Of a DNA stretch of 64,000 nt, positions 34,676 through 47,403 are shown in pieces. Position 1 is the first letter of the stretch. Every line of letters begins with the position of its first letter. The notes beneath the pieces are model-generated. The model made no database searches. It was not told the DNA's origin and worked only from the letters and a program-made list of their open reading frames with translations. This stretch comes from Puccinellia tenuiflora (taxonomy: Eukaryota > Streptophyta > Magnoliopsida > Poales > Poaceae): contig QRDG01000814.1 in assembly GCA_012064385.1 (NCBI GenBank), forward strand, positions 496,001-560,000. The letters are read 5' to 3'. Both the position numbers and the translations under genes were made by a program.

Positions 34676-34835
34676 CTCCCTCCCTTTCATAATGTAAGCC
34701 TTTTTAGCATTTCTCTTTTCATCCGTATCTAGACATGTTTTAGTGCAAGATTCATTTAAACCTTACACTAAAACATGTCTAGATACGGATGGAAAGAGAA
34801 ATGCTAAAAAGTCTTACATTATGGAACGGAGGTAG
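34676..34835. mobile_element. Stowaway MITE downstream of HSP copy 2
   Basis: 160-bp palindrome with CATCCGTATCTAGACATG arms, flanked by TA (34674-34675, 34836-34837). It is the same family and length as the inner MITE in the LIM intron. In copy 1 of the duplicon the matching site is a single uninterrupted GGAGGTACTTCCAG. Confidence 0.93.
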
Positions 34836-35137
34836 TACTTCCAGCGCCGTTTCTTGTCTACTCGGTCGCCCGTGCGCCGACGCGCAGAACGACAAGCATC
34901 TCGTGCCGTGCGCCTCGATGAAGCCCCAAGTGCGCTCGTGTCATAGCCGCTACCAACCGCTGGTGTTTGGACTGGTTTTCGATTATGTGCGTTGTTCATC
35001 AGCCTGGTGGCCTGAGTTCACCGTGTTGGTGGGAGATGTTGACGGGCGGGGATGAGTTACGGGAGGAGACGACCTCCAAGTTTTTTTTCCTTTTTAGATA
35101 TTTTTTCTTTTCTTAATTGGACAGACAGGTGGGACCC

Positions 35138-35420
35138 ACTGTTAGTTTGGGTGTCAATTGGCTCTCAGTTTGGTTATAGCGTTTTTTGTGAAAATCTTTT
35201 TCTAGATCGTCGATTTCTGTCCTAAAATTGTATTGTGGTGCCAATTCAGAAATTTGGCCTTTAAAATGTTGGTTTGTTTTATACGGTTTGGGTGTCAATT
35301 CGCTCTCAATTCAGTTCTAGCGCTTTCGTGAGAAACTTTTTTTAGAACGTAGATCTCTGTTCTAAAATTGTATTGTGGTGCCAATTCAAAATTTTGGCCT
35401 TTATGATGGTTTGTTTTATG
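35138..35420. repeat. Tandem duplication of about 140 bp
   Basis: Two consecutive units start TTTGGGTGTCAATT and share AAATTGTATTGTGGTGCCAA and TTTGGCCTTTA with scattered differences. Confidence 0.85.
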
Positions 35421-35709
35421 CTATTCACTTCATAAGATCGTTGTTTCTTTCCAACCAAGCACCCTTTCCGAAAAGATAAAAAAGGTGTTCATTTGGGCCA
35501 GCGAAGTTCAGAATGTCCAAAAGGCAAGAAGCGAGAGAAAAAAGAAGGTGATGAACCGGAAAAAATCATAAGCTACCACTCCATGGGGCCTGCCATATTG
35601 GGATGATCTGATGTTTTGACCTAATTTTGATATCACATGGAGGAAAAATATGTGATGAAATTATCAATTATCGTCATATTACTAAACATTTTATTCAAGA
35701 TAAAATATA

Positions 35710-35956
35710 CTCCATCTGTTCTAAAATATAAGGCGCACTTCGCTGGTCAACAACGTACAGTTTCGACCATGATTTGTACTTATAATATGTCCATAAAATT
35801 AATATAATAATATATAGAATGAAAGAATTTTGCAAAATGAATCCAACTGTACTATTTATATATTCTCAATTCATATAATTTAGTATATATTATTTATCAA
35901 AGAGCATCCAAGTCCAGCATAAAAATATCGCATTTTATATTTCAGGATGAAGGGAG
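35710..35956. mobile_element. Degenerate Stowaway-like MITE
   Basis: Starts CTCCATCTGTTCTAAAATAT and ends ATATTTCAGGATGAAGGGAG, flanked by TA on both sides. The AT-rich 247-bp interior contains AAGGCGCACTTCGCTGG. Confidence 0.7.
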
Positions 35957-35959
35957 TAG

Positions 35960-36465
35960 GGTACATGGTAGTGTGCAAAATACGAGTTCACACAATTTTG
36001 CAGTTGCATTTCAAAACCCAAGTGACCAAAGACTCCAAAAAACATTTGTTTGTTACTTTTAATGTTCCTTTACTTTTGTTATTGTTTTCTATATTTATTT
36101 TTTCTGGATTATTTTTATTATATAGTTTCTTAATTTACTTTTATTTTTCACTTTATTTTATCTACAATTTTCCTTTATTTCTTTTAGGTTCATTTTTTAT
36201 TTCATATTTTACTGTTTTAAACATACGTGCCCAATTCTATTCTATGAGCAATACTTTCAACTACATGAACATTTTTTTAAGATCTAAAAATTCAATATTA
36301 AAAGATATTTTAACGACATTAAAAAACTAAAAATGTTCATATGGTTTTGAAATATTATACAAAGGATTAAAAATAATCGTACTGTTAAAAGGTTGTTCAT
36401 ATGGTTAAAAATTGTTTATATTGTTTAAAACCTTGTTTGCAAGGTTCACAAAAAATCATAATGTT
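35960..36465. other. AT-rich sequence, no gene
   Basis: The T-rich frame 35947-36330 encodes a phenylalanine/leucine-rich string typical of AT-rich DNA. No domain. Confidence 0.5.
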
Positions 36466-37728
36466 CCGGCACCCTACCGGACGGGGATTGGCCCCCGGAG
36501 CCATCTTCATCGCCATCGCTGCCTTCGGGATGTGTTGTGAGTAGTTCCCCCATGGACTACGGGTCCTTGGCAGTAGCTAGTTGGTAGTCTCTCTCCCTTA
36601 TGCCTTCATGTTTATGATTTTGTGAGCTGCCTAACATGATCAAGATCGACTATTGTAATGCTATATGATGTGTTTGCTGCGATCCGATGGATTATGAAGT
36701 TATGATCAGCTTGTGCATGGTTATTATATGTTAATTTATGTTCTTGCATGATCTTCGATCTAACTGTTAATGGAATCTCATCTTAGGGTTTGTTGTATGT
36801 TGATATACCTAATGGTAGGGTTTGCTGGGGTGACAGAAACCTAAAACCACGAGTTAGGTCTTGAGATGTATGGGATGAAGGAGGACCTTTTATGTTTGTT
36901 AATGCTATGGTTGGGTTTTGCCTTAATGTTTGTTTAGTATTTGCGGAAGCTTGCCAACGTTCCAATCATATAGACGTGTAATCACTAGTTGTGAGAGCAC
37001 GTGTGATGTGGCCTCTCCCACTTATTTAAGTTGCAGTCCTTTTACGCCATTAATTGTTTAGATCTTCAAGAGAGAGTATTTATGCTAGATGGTAGGTTCA
37101 TGCCCCCTCTTGTGCCTGGGCACGAGTGACAAAAACGTCTAAGTACGAGGGTGTGCTGTTGCTACTAAGGGTAAAATAACGGTGTTTATGTCTACATGAT
37201 TATAAATATTGTTTACATCATGTGCTTTAATTAATGCAATTGTCTGTTGCTTACAACTTAATACCGTTGGGTGACAGGTTGGATAGCGATCCCGCGGTGG
37301 ACTTTTTAGGCAAAGATGTAGTTGGACTCAACGGTCTTTGTTATTTATTATGATGCCTACATGAATATTACCATGAACTCTTTGATATAACTAGATTAAG
37401 TTTGTGTCATAATCTTGTCAATTGCCTAGCTGTAATTTGTTTACCAATTATATGAATATTTCATCTTATGGAGAGACACCACTAGTGAACCCTTGGGCCT
37501 AGGTCCATCTTTCACCATCACTGCTTCAGTGTTACTTTTACTATTGTTCTCAAATCACTGCTGCTTTCACCCCCCCTTGTGTTACTTGTGCTTCTCCAGG
37601 TGTGGCTAAATTGACGACTCAGCTTCGAAGACCTTTAAGTAGTCTTTGGCTCCACTTGTGTCGAATCAATAAATTGGGTTTCACTTCCCTCGAATACTAC
37701 TGCGATCCCCTATACTTGTGGGATATCA
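36466..37728 (+). mobile_element. 5'-truncated gypsy-like LTR (copy A)
   Basis: Aligns with the LTR at 45719-48221 from the CCGACACC/CCGGCACC segment to the end GTGGGATATCA. It is followed at 37732 by GTTTTCTGGCACCGTTGTCGG, the leader motif after each LTR here. The 5' part is missing. It keeps the uninterrupted GCCTTAATGTTTG site where the other LTR has a MITE. Confidence 0.75.
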
Positions 37729-37910
37729 AGAGTTTTCTGGCACCGTTGTCGGGGAGCCATAGCTCTACTCATTGGTTCACTTGGGAAGTACACACTTTCT
37801 CTCTACTCTCTTTATTGTTATTGCTATCAATTGTTAACTTCTTTGAAAATAGATCTTATTGGCAAGGCAGGTTCACGGAGGAACAATGAGAATATTATAA
37901 GAAATACCAC

Positions 37911-38826
37911 TTGTCTCAAAAAGGGATACACTTATGGAAAATAATAAATCAAATGAACAATCATGCTAGGGACTTGTGCTCTATGTATGACATATCTTAT
38001 TGCTGTGATGAGTCTTGTTGTTGCATGAATTTCAAACACCTTCCTTTCCAATGTGCTTGCAATGCTAATGAAACCTTATCATCCTATGATAAGGGAAATT
38101 ATGATTATTATGATGTGGAACAAATTGAAGAATTTATTGCTTCGAAGGGTGCCTTTGATATTAGTAGTTTGCTTGAAAATGATGATGATGCTCCTTATAA
38201 ATCTGAAAGTTTTGCTATACTTAAATATTGCATGGATAATTACAATGATAATTTTTACATTGCTGAATATATCAAGGCTTTATCTCCCACGGAAGAAGAG
38301 ACTAATGCCATGCAGGAGCCTATGGAAGAAGAAATTGTTGAAACTGAAAGCTCATTGGATGAAAAAGAGGAGGTGAGTGACGAACAAATGGAGCAAGAAA
38401 TATTTGATGATTGTTATGATCCTATGGATTCTATTGAAATATCCCTTTTTGATAAAAATGATCTTGTTATATATGATAATCCGTGCTATATTGATAAATC
38501 TTATGATAATCCTTTATTTACTCCAACCATTGAGATGCATGATAATGAGGAGTTGTGCTTAGAAAGTTTATATGATAAAGCTCTTGATGATGATCCTGTG
38601 TTACTTGATGTTAAAAATTATAATGCTATTGAAAGTGGGTTTGATCCCACTATTTTTGAGATTGACAAAAAATTATGTGCTTGTAGATCATGAAAAACTT
38701 GTTTTAAGTGATAATTATATCGTTGAGTTTGTTCATGATGCTACTGAAAATTATTATGAGAGAGGAAAATATGTTGTTGGAGTTCTCATGTTACTAGAAC
38801 ACCTCTCTTATTTTCGCAAGTTTTGA
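37911..38826 (+). pseudogene. Acidic ORF of unknown function in a gypsy-like element
   Basis: A 260-codon frame (37911-38693) starts with a cysteine-rich segment (SYCCDESCCC, FQCACN) and continues as a strongly acidic protein (DDDAPY, EEEIVETE, LDEKEEVSDEQ). A run of A's near 38665-38672 shifts the frame. The sequence continues in another frame as VDHEKLVLSDNYIVEF and ENYYERGKY to a stop at 38826. The inverted copy near 53840-53750 has the same tail (YIIEVSYDTTESYYERGK), so the longer protein is ancestral. No Gag, protease or reverse transcriptase motif is visible. It occupies the Gag position after LTR and leader. Confidence 0.6.
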
Positions 38827-40225
38827 AGTTGCGCTTGCTTTACCTTCCTATGCTTAATGATTTGTGCTTCATTGATTTATTTTTTTACAAGATGCTTATG
38901 CATAGGAAGTGGGTTAGACTTAAATGTGTTTGATATTTGCTTCATGATGCTCTTCTTTGCGTTCCAACTCTTATTCTTATAAGAGCATCATTGAAATTAC
39001 TGGGCCTAGCTCTAAAAGGCTTTAAAGAAAAACGCATATGGGAGGCAACCCATTTTTTTAGTCTGTTTTTGCTTTCTTGAGTCATGAAGTTGTTGCCTGT
39101 AGCAAGTTCATTATATCTATTTTTGGGTTTTTGTGCCAAGAATTAGCCTCTAATACATAGAAAGTGCGAGGTGTTGATTTGCTGTCCAGAAATAGATTAT
39201 GTGCGCCTGTTATAGAAAATGTTTAAAAATCCCAGGACGTGATATTTTTTTCTGCTAAGTTTTTACAGCGATCCTGATACTTTTATCTACCCTTTATTAG
39301 TTTTGAGTTTTCTAATTTGAGATTCGTAAGTGCCTCTTAAAATTCGGTCTTTACAGACTGTTCTGTTTTGACAGATTTTTGCCTTTATTTGCGTTGTCTC
39401 TTATACGAGCTTTCTTTGTGGATTGTTTTTTGGAAAGGTGTTACAAAGGCTTTGTATACAGTAGCTAATGTTAAATTGAGTATTTGCAATGTGTCCCAAC
39501 AACACCCAAATGGATTTTATTTTATGAGTACTAACCCTCTAATCAGTTTATGAGAAGTTATGTGTGAATGGAGTTTTTAAGTTCCACGAGAGAGGATGAT
39601 GCAAGAAGTTGAAGGATGGAAAAAAGCACAAGCTTGGGGATGCCCCCATGGCATCCCCCTGGACATTCAAGAAGACTCAAGCGTCTGTCTTCTTCATCGA
39701 CAATCATCAGGTCGTCTCCGTTGGAACTAAGTTTTTATCACTTTACATATTATGTGTTATTTCTTGGAGCGTTAGTTTGGCTTTGGTTTGTTTGCTGGTC
39801 ATATGCTGGTTGGATCCTAGATATCTTATGTGGGAGAGAGACACGCTCCGCTTTTTCGTTAGAATACTCTTGTGCTTCGCTTATATCTTGTTGAGTACTC
39901 TTAGCTGCTGTTTGTTTGCTAGTAAGCTCTCGCTTCTAGCTTTTATCTTGTTTAGAGCTGCTAGTTGTTGTTGGTAAACTCTCTTGTTCTTCACTTATAT
40001 TTGTTAGAGAGTTGTTTTGGTTACTTGGTTGATGTGTTAGAACGATAAAATGTTGTGCATGTGGTAGTGGTATGAAATAGAAAAACCTGCATAGTCTTGT
40101 AGATCACTATGTGGATAATTTGATACCCTTCAATTGTCTTGAGGAATTAATATAACTAATGGTTAAAATGTGTTGGTTAACATTGTTAGAGCTTACTAGT
40201 GGATATGTGTTAGTAGAGTGTGGAG
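38827..40225 (+). mobile_element. 3' internal domain of copy A
   Basis: Non-coding. Contains the post-ORF hairpin (39038-39053), the GCTGTCCAGAAATAGATT motif and AAGCTTGGGGATGCCCC near 39628. It ends where an LTR starts at 40226. Confidence 0.7.
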
Positions 40226-41782
40226 TGATACGTCTCCGACGTATCTATAATTTTTTATGTTCCATGCTTGATTATATATCAGTGCCGCATGTTTTTATAT
40301 CATTTTGGCCTGATTTATTAAACTAACCTATTAACAAGATGCCCAGTGCCAGTTCCTGTTTTCTGCTGTCTTTTTGTTTCAGAAAAGTTGTTCTGTAAAG
40401 TTTCTCAGATTGCTCTCATAATTTACGGGAATTATTTTCAATATGAAACGAAGACGGAACCCGAAGGACAGCCGGAGGGGAGGCACAGGGGCTCTAGAAG
40501 CCACCTGGCTACGGCCCCCCTTGGCCACGCGTGGGGGCCACCTGGGGCCCCTGTCCATCGCCTCGCATCGCCCATTCGCCTATAAATTCTCCTCTGACCT
40601 AAAAACAGAGGAGGCACGATCATAATCTCCAGAATACATCTGCGGCCGCCGCCATCTCAAACCCTAGTTCGGGAGGGTTCAAAAGCACTTCCCGGCACCC
40701 TCCCGGAGAGGGAAATCAACGCCGGAGGCATCTACACCACCATGCCTGCCTTAGGAGTGATGCGTGAGTAGTCCACCACGGGACTATGGGTCTATAGCAG
40801 TAGTTAGATGGTTGTCTCTCCTCCTTGTACTCCATTGTTTATATCTTGTGAGCTGCCTATCATGATCAAGATCATTTATTTGTAACTGCTACATGATTGT
40901 GTTTGCATGGATCCGATGAATTGTGGAAGTCATTACTTTTGTTCAGTTATGTGTTTCATCTATGATCTTGCATGCTCTCCGATGTAAGTGGTTGCTTTGG
41001 CCAAGTAATTGTTAGTGTCGTATGAGGGAGTATTTATGCTACATAGTGGGTTCATGCCTCTCTTTGTCTGAGTTCGATGACAGGAACGGTCAAGGCTAGA
41101 GATGTGCTATTGCCACTAGGGAGAAAACAGCGGTGTGATTTCTTCGTGTTATCTACATTGCTTACATTATGCACTTTGCTTATTGCGATGATCTGTTGCT
41201 TGCAACTTAATACTTTTGGGTGACATGCTGGATAGCGATCCCAGAGTGGATTATTAGTCATAGATGCAGTTGGATGACGGTCTATGTATTTTGACGTAAT
41301 GCCCATATTAGATGAAGCGGTGAACTAAATTGTTTTATGATAGCCTTGTTGTGCGCCTACAATTCTGTCAATTGCCATGCTGTAATTTGTTTACCCATCA
41401 TGTATATCTTTTTGAGAGACACCTCTAGTGAACTGTGGACCCCAGTCCTATTTTCCTACATTGCTTACAACCGTTTTCATAGCTTTTCATCATCATTTGC
41501 TCGCGGGTCATATTTTATCCTCATCATATTTTACATCCACACATTTAATTCTTTGTGTTTGGCAAGCCAGAGATATTGACAACCTCTCTGTTTTGTTGGG
41601 GGCAAAGTAGTTCTTTGGTGATTGTGTGCAGGTCCACGTCAATAATCGAGAAACGGCGCTATTGACACCTTGCTAAGCCTTCTCCAAGTCCTACTGGTTC
41701 GACAACCTTGGTTTTGAAATCAAGGGAAAACTTCCGCTACACTGCTTCATACCTTCCTCTTGGGGTTTCCCAATAGCAATCA
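40226..41782 (+). mobile_element. Gypsy-like LTR (B)
   Basis: Opens TGATACGTCTCCGACGTATC and closes CAATCA. It is followed by the leader motif TTTTCTGGCGCCGCTGCCGG. It aligns over its length with LTR E (60632-62219). The opening resembles the Triticeae Fatima-like gypsy group; the family name is unverified. Confidence 0.8.
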
Positions 41783-41987
41783 GCAAGACGTTTTCTGGCG
41801 CCGCTGCCGGGGACTTGGAAGCTTCAGCTAGGGGAGTTTCACACATCCTTCCACTTTACTTTGTTATTGTCTTGCCTAGTTTATTTTTTGTTAGCCTTGT
41901 TTTACCTGTTGTTTGCTTTAAAACTGAAAAACACAGAAAAATTAAAAATTCCAGCACCTTGTCTATTTCGGTTTTACCTTGCTATCA

Positions 41988-42817
41988 TGACGAGTCCTTC
42001 AGATATGACATCCTTGGGAGAGATCCTTACCTTTGAACAAAAGGTTGGAGAGAGTTTTAAAAATGCTTGCGAAAGAATTACAGAACCTTACAAGAACATG
42101 CAGCCCAGAATTGAATTGAGTGTTCTCCTAAAAAAATTCCACTTTGGTCTTACATCTGTGTATCAACACGCTTTAGATGTTACGGTAGGAGAAACCTTCT
42201 CTGAATTTGATGCAATTAAAGCCTTTAGAATTGTAAATGGGCTAGCTATTTTCCCTATGATGGATAAAACTGATAAGGTTATTGAAAAATTAGATAAAAT
42301 GGAGAAAACTCTAAATGATCTTGCCATGAATGAGAAAGAGAGCACCTTACAAGTTAAGCAACCTCTTGCTATAATTAAAAATGATTGGGAACCTTTTATT
42401 AGAATTGAAATTGATCACCAAAACTTTCTAGCTTACTGTGATCTAGGTTCCACTGCTTCAATCATGCCAAAAGTGGTGTATGATTCTCTTACCTACAAGA
42501 ATATGATAGATTACCCATTTTATCACTCTCATGCTAATGGGACTATCTCCAAAATTTTGGGGAGAGCCAATGGAATCCCTGTTGTATTCCGAAACAAAAT
42601 GTTCTCCATTGACTTTATTATCTTAGAAAAATCCCAAGGGAATATAGTTTTAGGGAGGTCTTTCCTTAAGGTTGCTGAGTGCTTTATTAATGTTAAGTAT
42701 GGATTTACGAAGCTCAATTCTACCATTAACCAGAAGTTGTTTTTCCCTTGTAAGGTAAAAGATGAGCTCATTGAAGGAGGTAATGATTTTGATATTGTGG
42801 AAATTGATAAAACTTGA
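41988..42817 (+). CDS. Short Gag-protease fusion of element B
   Basis: An open frame runs from 41861; the ATG at 41988 (MTSPSDMTSL) is the likelier start, after a T-rich leader. The protease part contains YCDLGSTASIMPKVVYDSL and IVLGRSFLKVAE. These are the D-L-G active-site loop and the LGR flap-end motif of plant gypsy retropepsin-like domains; D-L-G replaces the usual D-S/T-G. The Gag part is short. No reverse transcriptase or integrase follows the stop at 42817. In an active relative this protein would assemble particles and be self-cleaved. This copy looks non-autonomous. Confidence 0.6.
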
Positions 42818-43717
42818 ATTTGCCCTTTCTGCCTAGCAAAAAGGCGTTAAAGAAAAGCGCTTATGGGAGGCAAACCATTTTATTTTACCTTCTGTTTCTT
42901 TTTGGTTTCTTTGAGTTTTGGGTGATGTTACTTCTGTAAAAAATCTTTTTGTTTTGGTTTTTGGTGCCAAGAATAGCCTCTAAAGAGAGGAAGACTAATT
43001 TGTGAGTTTGCTGTCCAGAAACAGATTTTTGTTCCTCACTGTTCGAAAATCCAAAATATCACAGAACGTCATCTGTGGCTGAAAATTTTTGACAGAAAGC
43101 ATCAGGTTTTTTTTACCTTTCTCTAGTTTTAAGTTTTCTTATTTGAGGTCCAAAACTGCCTCGAAAAAATTCATCTTTACAGTCTGTTCTGTTTTTGACA
43201 GGTTATGTCCTCAGTTTTGCATTGCTTCTTTCGCAGGCAAAGTGAAGCTTTTTCAAAGCTAGAGCTTTACTTAGGCCTTTGTGTCAGTAGCTAATGTTGT
43301 AAAAAAATGATTTATTGATATGTGCTTTGGAACTGAAGGAAGATATTGTTTTTGTGGACTAACCCCTTAATGAAGTTGCTATAAGTTTTGCGTGAAGGAA
43401 GTTTTCAAGTATCCAAGTGTGAGGTGATGAAGGAAGATCGAGAAGGAACAAAAGCCTAAGCTTGGGGAGGCTCCCCATGGACCCTCCTCTGAAATATTCA
43501 AGAAGTTACAAGCATCTAAGCTTGGGGATGCCCAAGGCATCCCCTTCTTCATCAACAATCACCGGTTTCTCTCATGGTACTATATTTTTATTCCTTTACA
43601 CATTATGTGTTGTTCTTGGAGCGTCAGTTTGTTTTTACTTTCAGATTGTTTGTGCTTAGTTTTCTGGTCCTTGCAATAATTCGGATCCATGCATGCTTGT
43701 TTGGGAGAGAGACACGC
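42818..43717 (+). mobile_element. 3' internal domain of element B
   Basis: Non-coding, with the GGCGTTAAAGAAAAGCGC/GGGAGGCAA hairpin region at 42842-42878 and the AAGCTTGGGGA motifs. It breaks off at GAGAGACACGCT (43717), where copies A and E continue with CCGCTTTTTC. Confidence 0.75.
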
Positions 43718-45689
43718 TAGCAAAGAAACCAAACTATTCTCATGATACTGGGCGGCGGTCCCCTCCATAAAGTTTAACTCAGATGACAAGCTAACAATCC
43801 GCCCAGTGGTAGATTAAATTACTCAGTTGTTTTATTAAGCTTTATAAAACCATAAATAAAATAAGCATGTAATGAAATGCCCAATAACGCTTTCTATTCA
43901 TCAACTAAGCAATCTAACTTACGATGGTTTGCCAATAACAATGCTAATGGAGAACATATGATTATTCCATCAGGGTGTTAACGGAACAATCTAGCATAGC
44001 TTAAACATACAACTCCTACTCATGCAAGTCTAGTAAAAAGACTACGATGCATAGGAAAATAATAGGACGTTTATGAGCACCACTTGCCTTTATTTACTGT
44101 AGTAGTTCATGCACTCGGCGTACTCGCACAAGTGCAGCAACGATCACACCTCTCACAATCTAAACGTAGCAAAACGATACACAATAAACACCAATACAAG
44201 ACAACAATTATGCAACACATGCATGCATGTCATATTAATAATCACAAGAATTTTATTTATTTTGTTGGTTGTCTAGACTTAATATGATACATGCAAAATA
44301 TTTTTAATGCAACAAAGGATTTAGTTTGCAACTAAAACACTTTTAAAAGAGTTAATTAGAGTTTTGTTAACTTTCATCAAACTAAGGTTCATAACTTTTA
44401 TATCTTAAATTCTCTGGTCAGAGAATTCAATTTAAAAACAGTAGCAAAAAGATTTGATTAAAAAGGATTTACATATTTAAAACTATATTTAAAATATTCA
44501 AATCTATGGTTTTGAATAACAAAAAATATAAGTTCGGTAAAAATAAAATTTTATTACAGATCTGAGTAGATCTTAATTTTCTAAACAAAACGGTATATTA
44601 TTTGCTATTTTTAACGCACGTTTGATTTGATATGATTTTTGTAAGATTAAACAATTTCTGGAATTTTCAGAAAAGATCGTTGACCGAAGGTTGACCTTGA
44701 TGACGTCAGCGTGACGCGGTGCTGACTGGATGCTGACGCAGCTGCCACGCGCTGCTAACAAGGCGGTGACGAGGAAGACACGTGGCGACTTCTGATTCGT
44801 CCGTACCTTGTGTAAAAATTGCACCAGATTTGGTCGGATGTTTGAGGAGTAATCGAAGGTTTACTCGATCATATCTGAATACTTGCACTGCGGAATTCTC
44901 CGGCTACGGTGGATGAAAAGAGGTGAGGTTTGTTGGGATGGAAATATTTCGACGATATCTACAACTCTCGTGAAGGATGAAACGTCATCCAAGCAAAGCT
45001 CGAGCCATGAGAAGTAGAAGATTGAAAACTAGATCTGAAATCGAAGTTTGGACTTCGACGAGTAGGAGGCCAGGGCTGCGGTATTTATAGGCGAATAGGT
45101 TGGTGGAGAGGTAGTACTTGGAGTAGATAACAAGGGAAATGAAATGGATTCGAGTTTGGAGTCTTTTAGACAAAGTTAGATGAGTTTGAATAGGGATAGG
45201 TTTGAAACAAATTTTCTGGAACGATTTCGATCGAACGATCGACCTGGCCGTGCGCCCGTGCGGCTGGGGTTGCTGCTGCCCTTGCTGGGCCGGTCGGCCT
45301 GCTTGCCGCCCGTGCGCGCGTGCGGTGCGGGTTAGTTGGGCTGCGGCCCGACTAGCTCGCCCGAAACGTTTTTTTTCTTTTTCTGTTTTCTTTTATAACT
45401 TTTGATTTTGATCTCCAAAATGATCCAAATAAAATTTGAAAACTTTGAAAAATTATCCCCTGTCATAAATGACTAGCAAGGACTAGTTTTTGGGCCCAAA
45501 TAAAATACAATATACCCCTAAGCATATATATTGCTTTATAAAGAGTTTTGGGAATCTTTAAAATAGGATTTTAGAACTAGCCTTTTAGATTTGAATGCAA
45601 GTCAAACAAATACAAGGTTTTAACTGATGCCATGATGAAATGCACATGATTGTATGAAAACATTCCAATTCTAAAATTGGGATGTTACA
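43718..45689 (-). mobile_element. Unrelated LTR fragment, minus orientation
   Basis: In the minus sense it begins TGTAACATCCCAATTTTAG, a common grass LTR start, and near its other end reads CCGCCGCCCAGTATCA. It replaces the end of element B's 3' domain. AT-rich, no ORF of note. No target-site duplication found, so it may be truncated. Confidence 0.5.
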
Positions 45690-46638
45690 GAACGAGTATG
45701 AGTTGAGATTGGGGATGCTGATACGTGTCAAACGTATCTATAATTATTGATTAATCCATACTTGTTTTGTGCCATTGTCACATGTTTTTAGTATCTTATT
45801 ATATCATTTTTAGGCATTTTAGCGGACTAACCTATTGACAAGATGCCTAGTGCCAGTTCCCTGTTTTTGATATTTTCTATTTCAGAAAATCCACTTCTAG
45901 AAATATTCTCGAAATGGTACGAAAATTTATGGAGATTTTTTATTCATCACGAAGAAGTCAGAGACCATAGGGCGACCTGGGGACCACCTAGGGGCCAGGG
46001 CCGACCCTGGCCGTGACCAGAGGTGGACCGCGGGTGGAAGGCACCTCCTCAGCCGCCTCCGACGACTATAAATTAAGTCCCGATGAAAAAACCCAAACCA
46101 CCGGAGGATTTTCCCAGATACGATACAGAGCTCCGCCGCCATCGCCGACAAGTTTCGGGGGTCAGATTGTTCCTATTCCGACACCTTGCCGGGACGGGGA
46201 TTGGCCCCTAGAGCCATCTTCATCGCCATCGCTACCTCCAGGATGTGATGTGAGCAGTTCCCCCATGGACTACGGGTCCATGATAGTAGCTAGTTGGTAG
46301 TCTCTCTCCCTTGTGCCTTCATGTTTATGATCTTGTGAGCTGCCTAACATGATCAAGATCGACTATTGTATTGTTATATGATGTGTTTGCTGGGATCCGA
46401 TGGATTATGAAGTTATGATCAGATTGTGCATTGTTCTTATATGTTAATTTATGTTCTTGCATGCTCTCCGATCTAATGATTAATGGAATCCCATCTTAGG
46501 GTTTGTTGTATGTTGATAGAACTAATGGTAGGGTTTGTCGGAGTGACAGAAACCTATAACCCCGAGTTAGTTCTTGAGATGTATGGGATGAAGGAGTACC
46601 TTTTATGTTTGTTAATGATATGGTTGGGTTTTGCCTTA

Positions 46639-47403
46639 TGCCCCGTTTGGTTGCATGGAAATGGGGCTCGGAATTGAATTGGGGTTGAATTCCAAATCTG
46701 AGTTGGAAATGAATTGGCCTCAATTCCCCTAATTCCAATTCTTGTTTGGATGCACAACATCGTGGAATCAACTGAGGACAGCGAGTAGCAGGGCGCCGGC
46801 CTGGAGCGAGGCCGGCCGGGAGCATGGCGGGGTTGGCAGGCAGCACGGCGGGGTCGACGGGGAGCAGGGCGGGGTCGGCGGGGAGCAGGGCGCCGGCCGG
46901 GAGCGAGGACGACGGTCGGCCGGCCGGGAGCACGGCGGGGTCGGCTAGGAGCACGGCGGGGAGCAGGGCGGCGACGGGGTCGGCGGGGAGCAGGGCGCCG
47001 GGGGGGCGGCGGCGGGGTCGGCGGGCGGCGGCGGGGTAGGCGGGGAGCAGGGCACCGGCGGGGCGGCGGCGGGTCAGCGGGCGGCGGCGGGGTCAGCGGG
47101 GAGCAGGGCGGCGGCGGGGTCGGCGGGGAGCAGGGTGGCGGCGGGCGGCGGTGGGGTCGGCGGGGAGCAGGGCGGCGGCGGGCGTCGGCAGGGGCGGCAG
47201 CGGGCTCCCTCACGAGCGATTCCGAGCGTTTCCGAGCTGGGAGGCTCGGAATTGCTCCCTCACAAAATGTTATGCTGCGGAATTGGCTCGGAATTGGTCT
47301 CCAATTCCAGGCCCAAATTCTGAGCGCAGTCCAAACGACGGAATTCGGAATTGGGCATCCAATTCCAATTCCGAGCCCCAATTCCATGCAACCAAACAGG
47401 GTA
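46639..47403. mobile_element. Harbinger-like MITE with TTA duplication, inside LTR C
   Basis: The terminal repeats are TGCCCCGTTTGGTTGCATGG and, reverse-complemented, TACCCTGTTTGGTTGCATGG. TTA flanks at 46636-46638 and 47404-47406. The paralogous LTR A has the empty site GCCTTAATG. Long proline/arginine frames on the minus strand come from the GC-rich repeat. Confidence 0.9.
46790..47215. repeat. GC-rich minisatellite in the MITE
   Basis: Irregular repeats of GGGGTCGGCGGGGAGCAGGG and GCCGGCCGGGAGC, period about 21-30 bp. Confidence 0.85.

Larger units (their letters stand above)
33465..35055 (+). repeat. Heat-shock gene duplicon, copy 2
   Basis: Direct repeat of 22706-24345 including promoter, CDS and 3' flank. 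It contains a Stowaway MITE (34676-34835) that copy 1 lacks. The paralogous empty site at 23975-23985 shows the unfilled target. Confidence 0.85.

Noticed and set aside
35947..36330. 127-codon hydrophobic ORF suggesting a membrane protein
   Set aside because: Phe/Leu/Ile-rich translation of very AT-rich DNA, with no conserved features.
43741..45689. Complete solo LTR with TGATACTG...GTTACA ends
   Set aside because: No matching 5-bp duplication, and the host sequence is missing on the left, so only an LTR fragment can be claimed.
46554..47387. 277-codon proline/arginine-rich minus-strand ORF
   Set aside because: Translation of the GC-rich minisatellite inside a MITE. It has no start context or domain.
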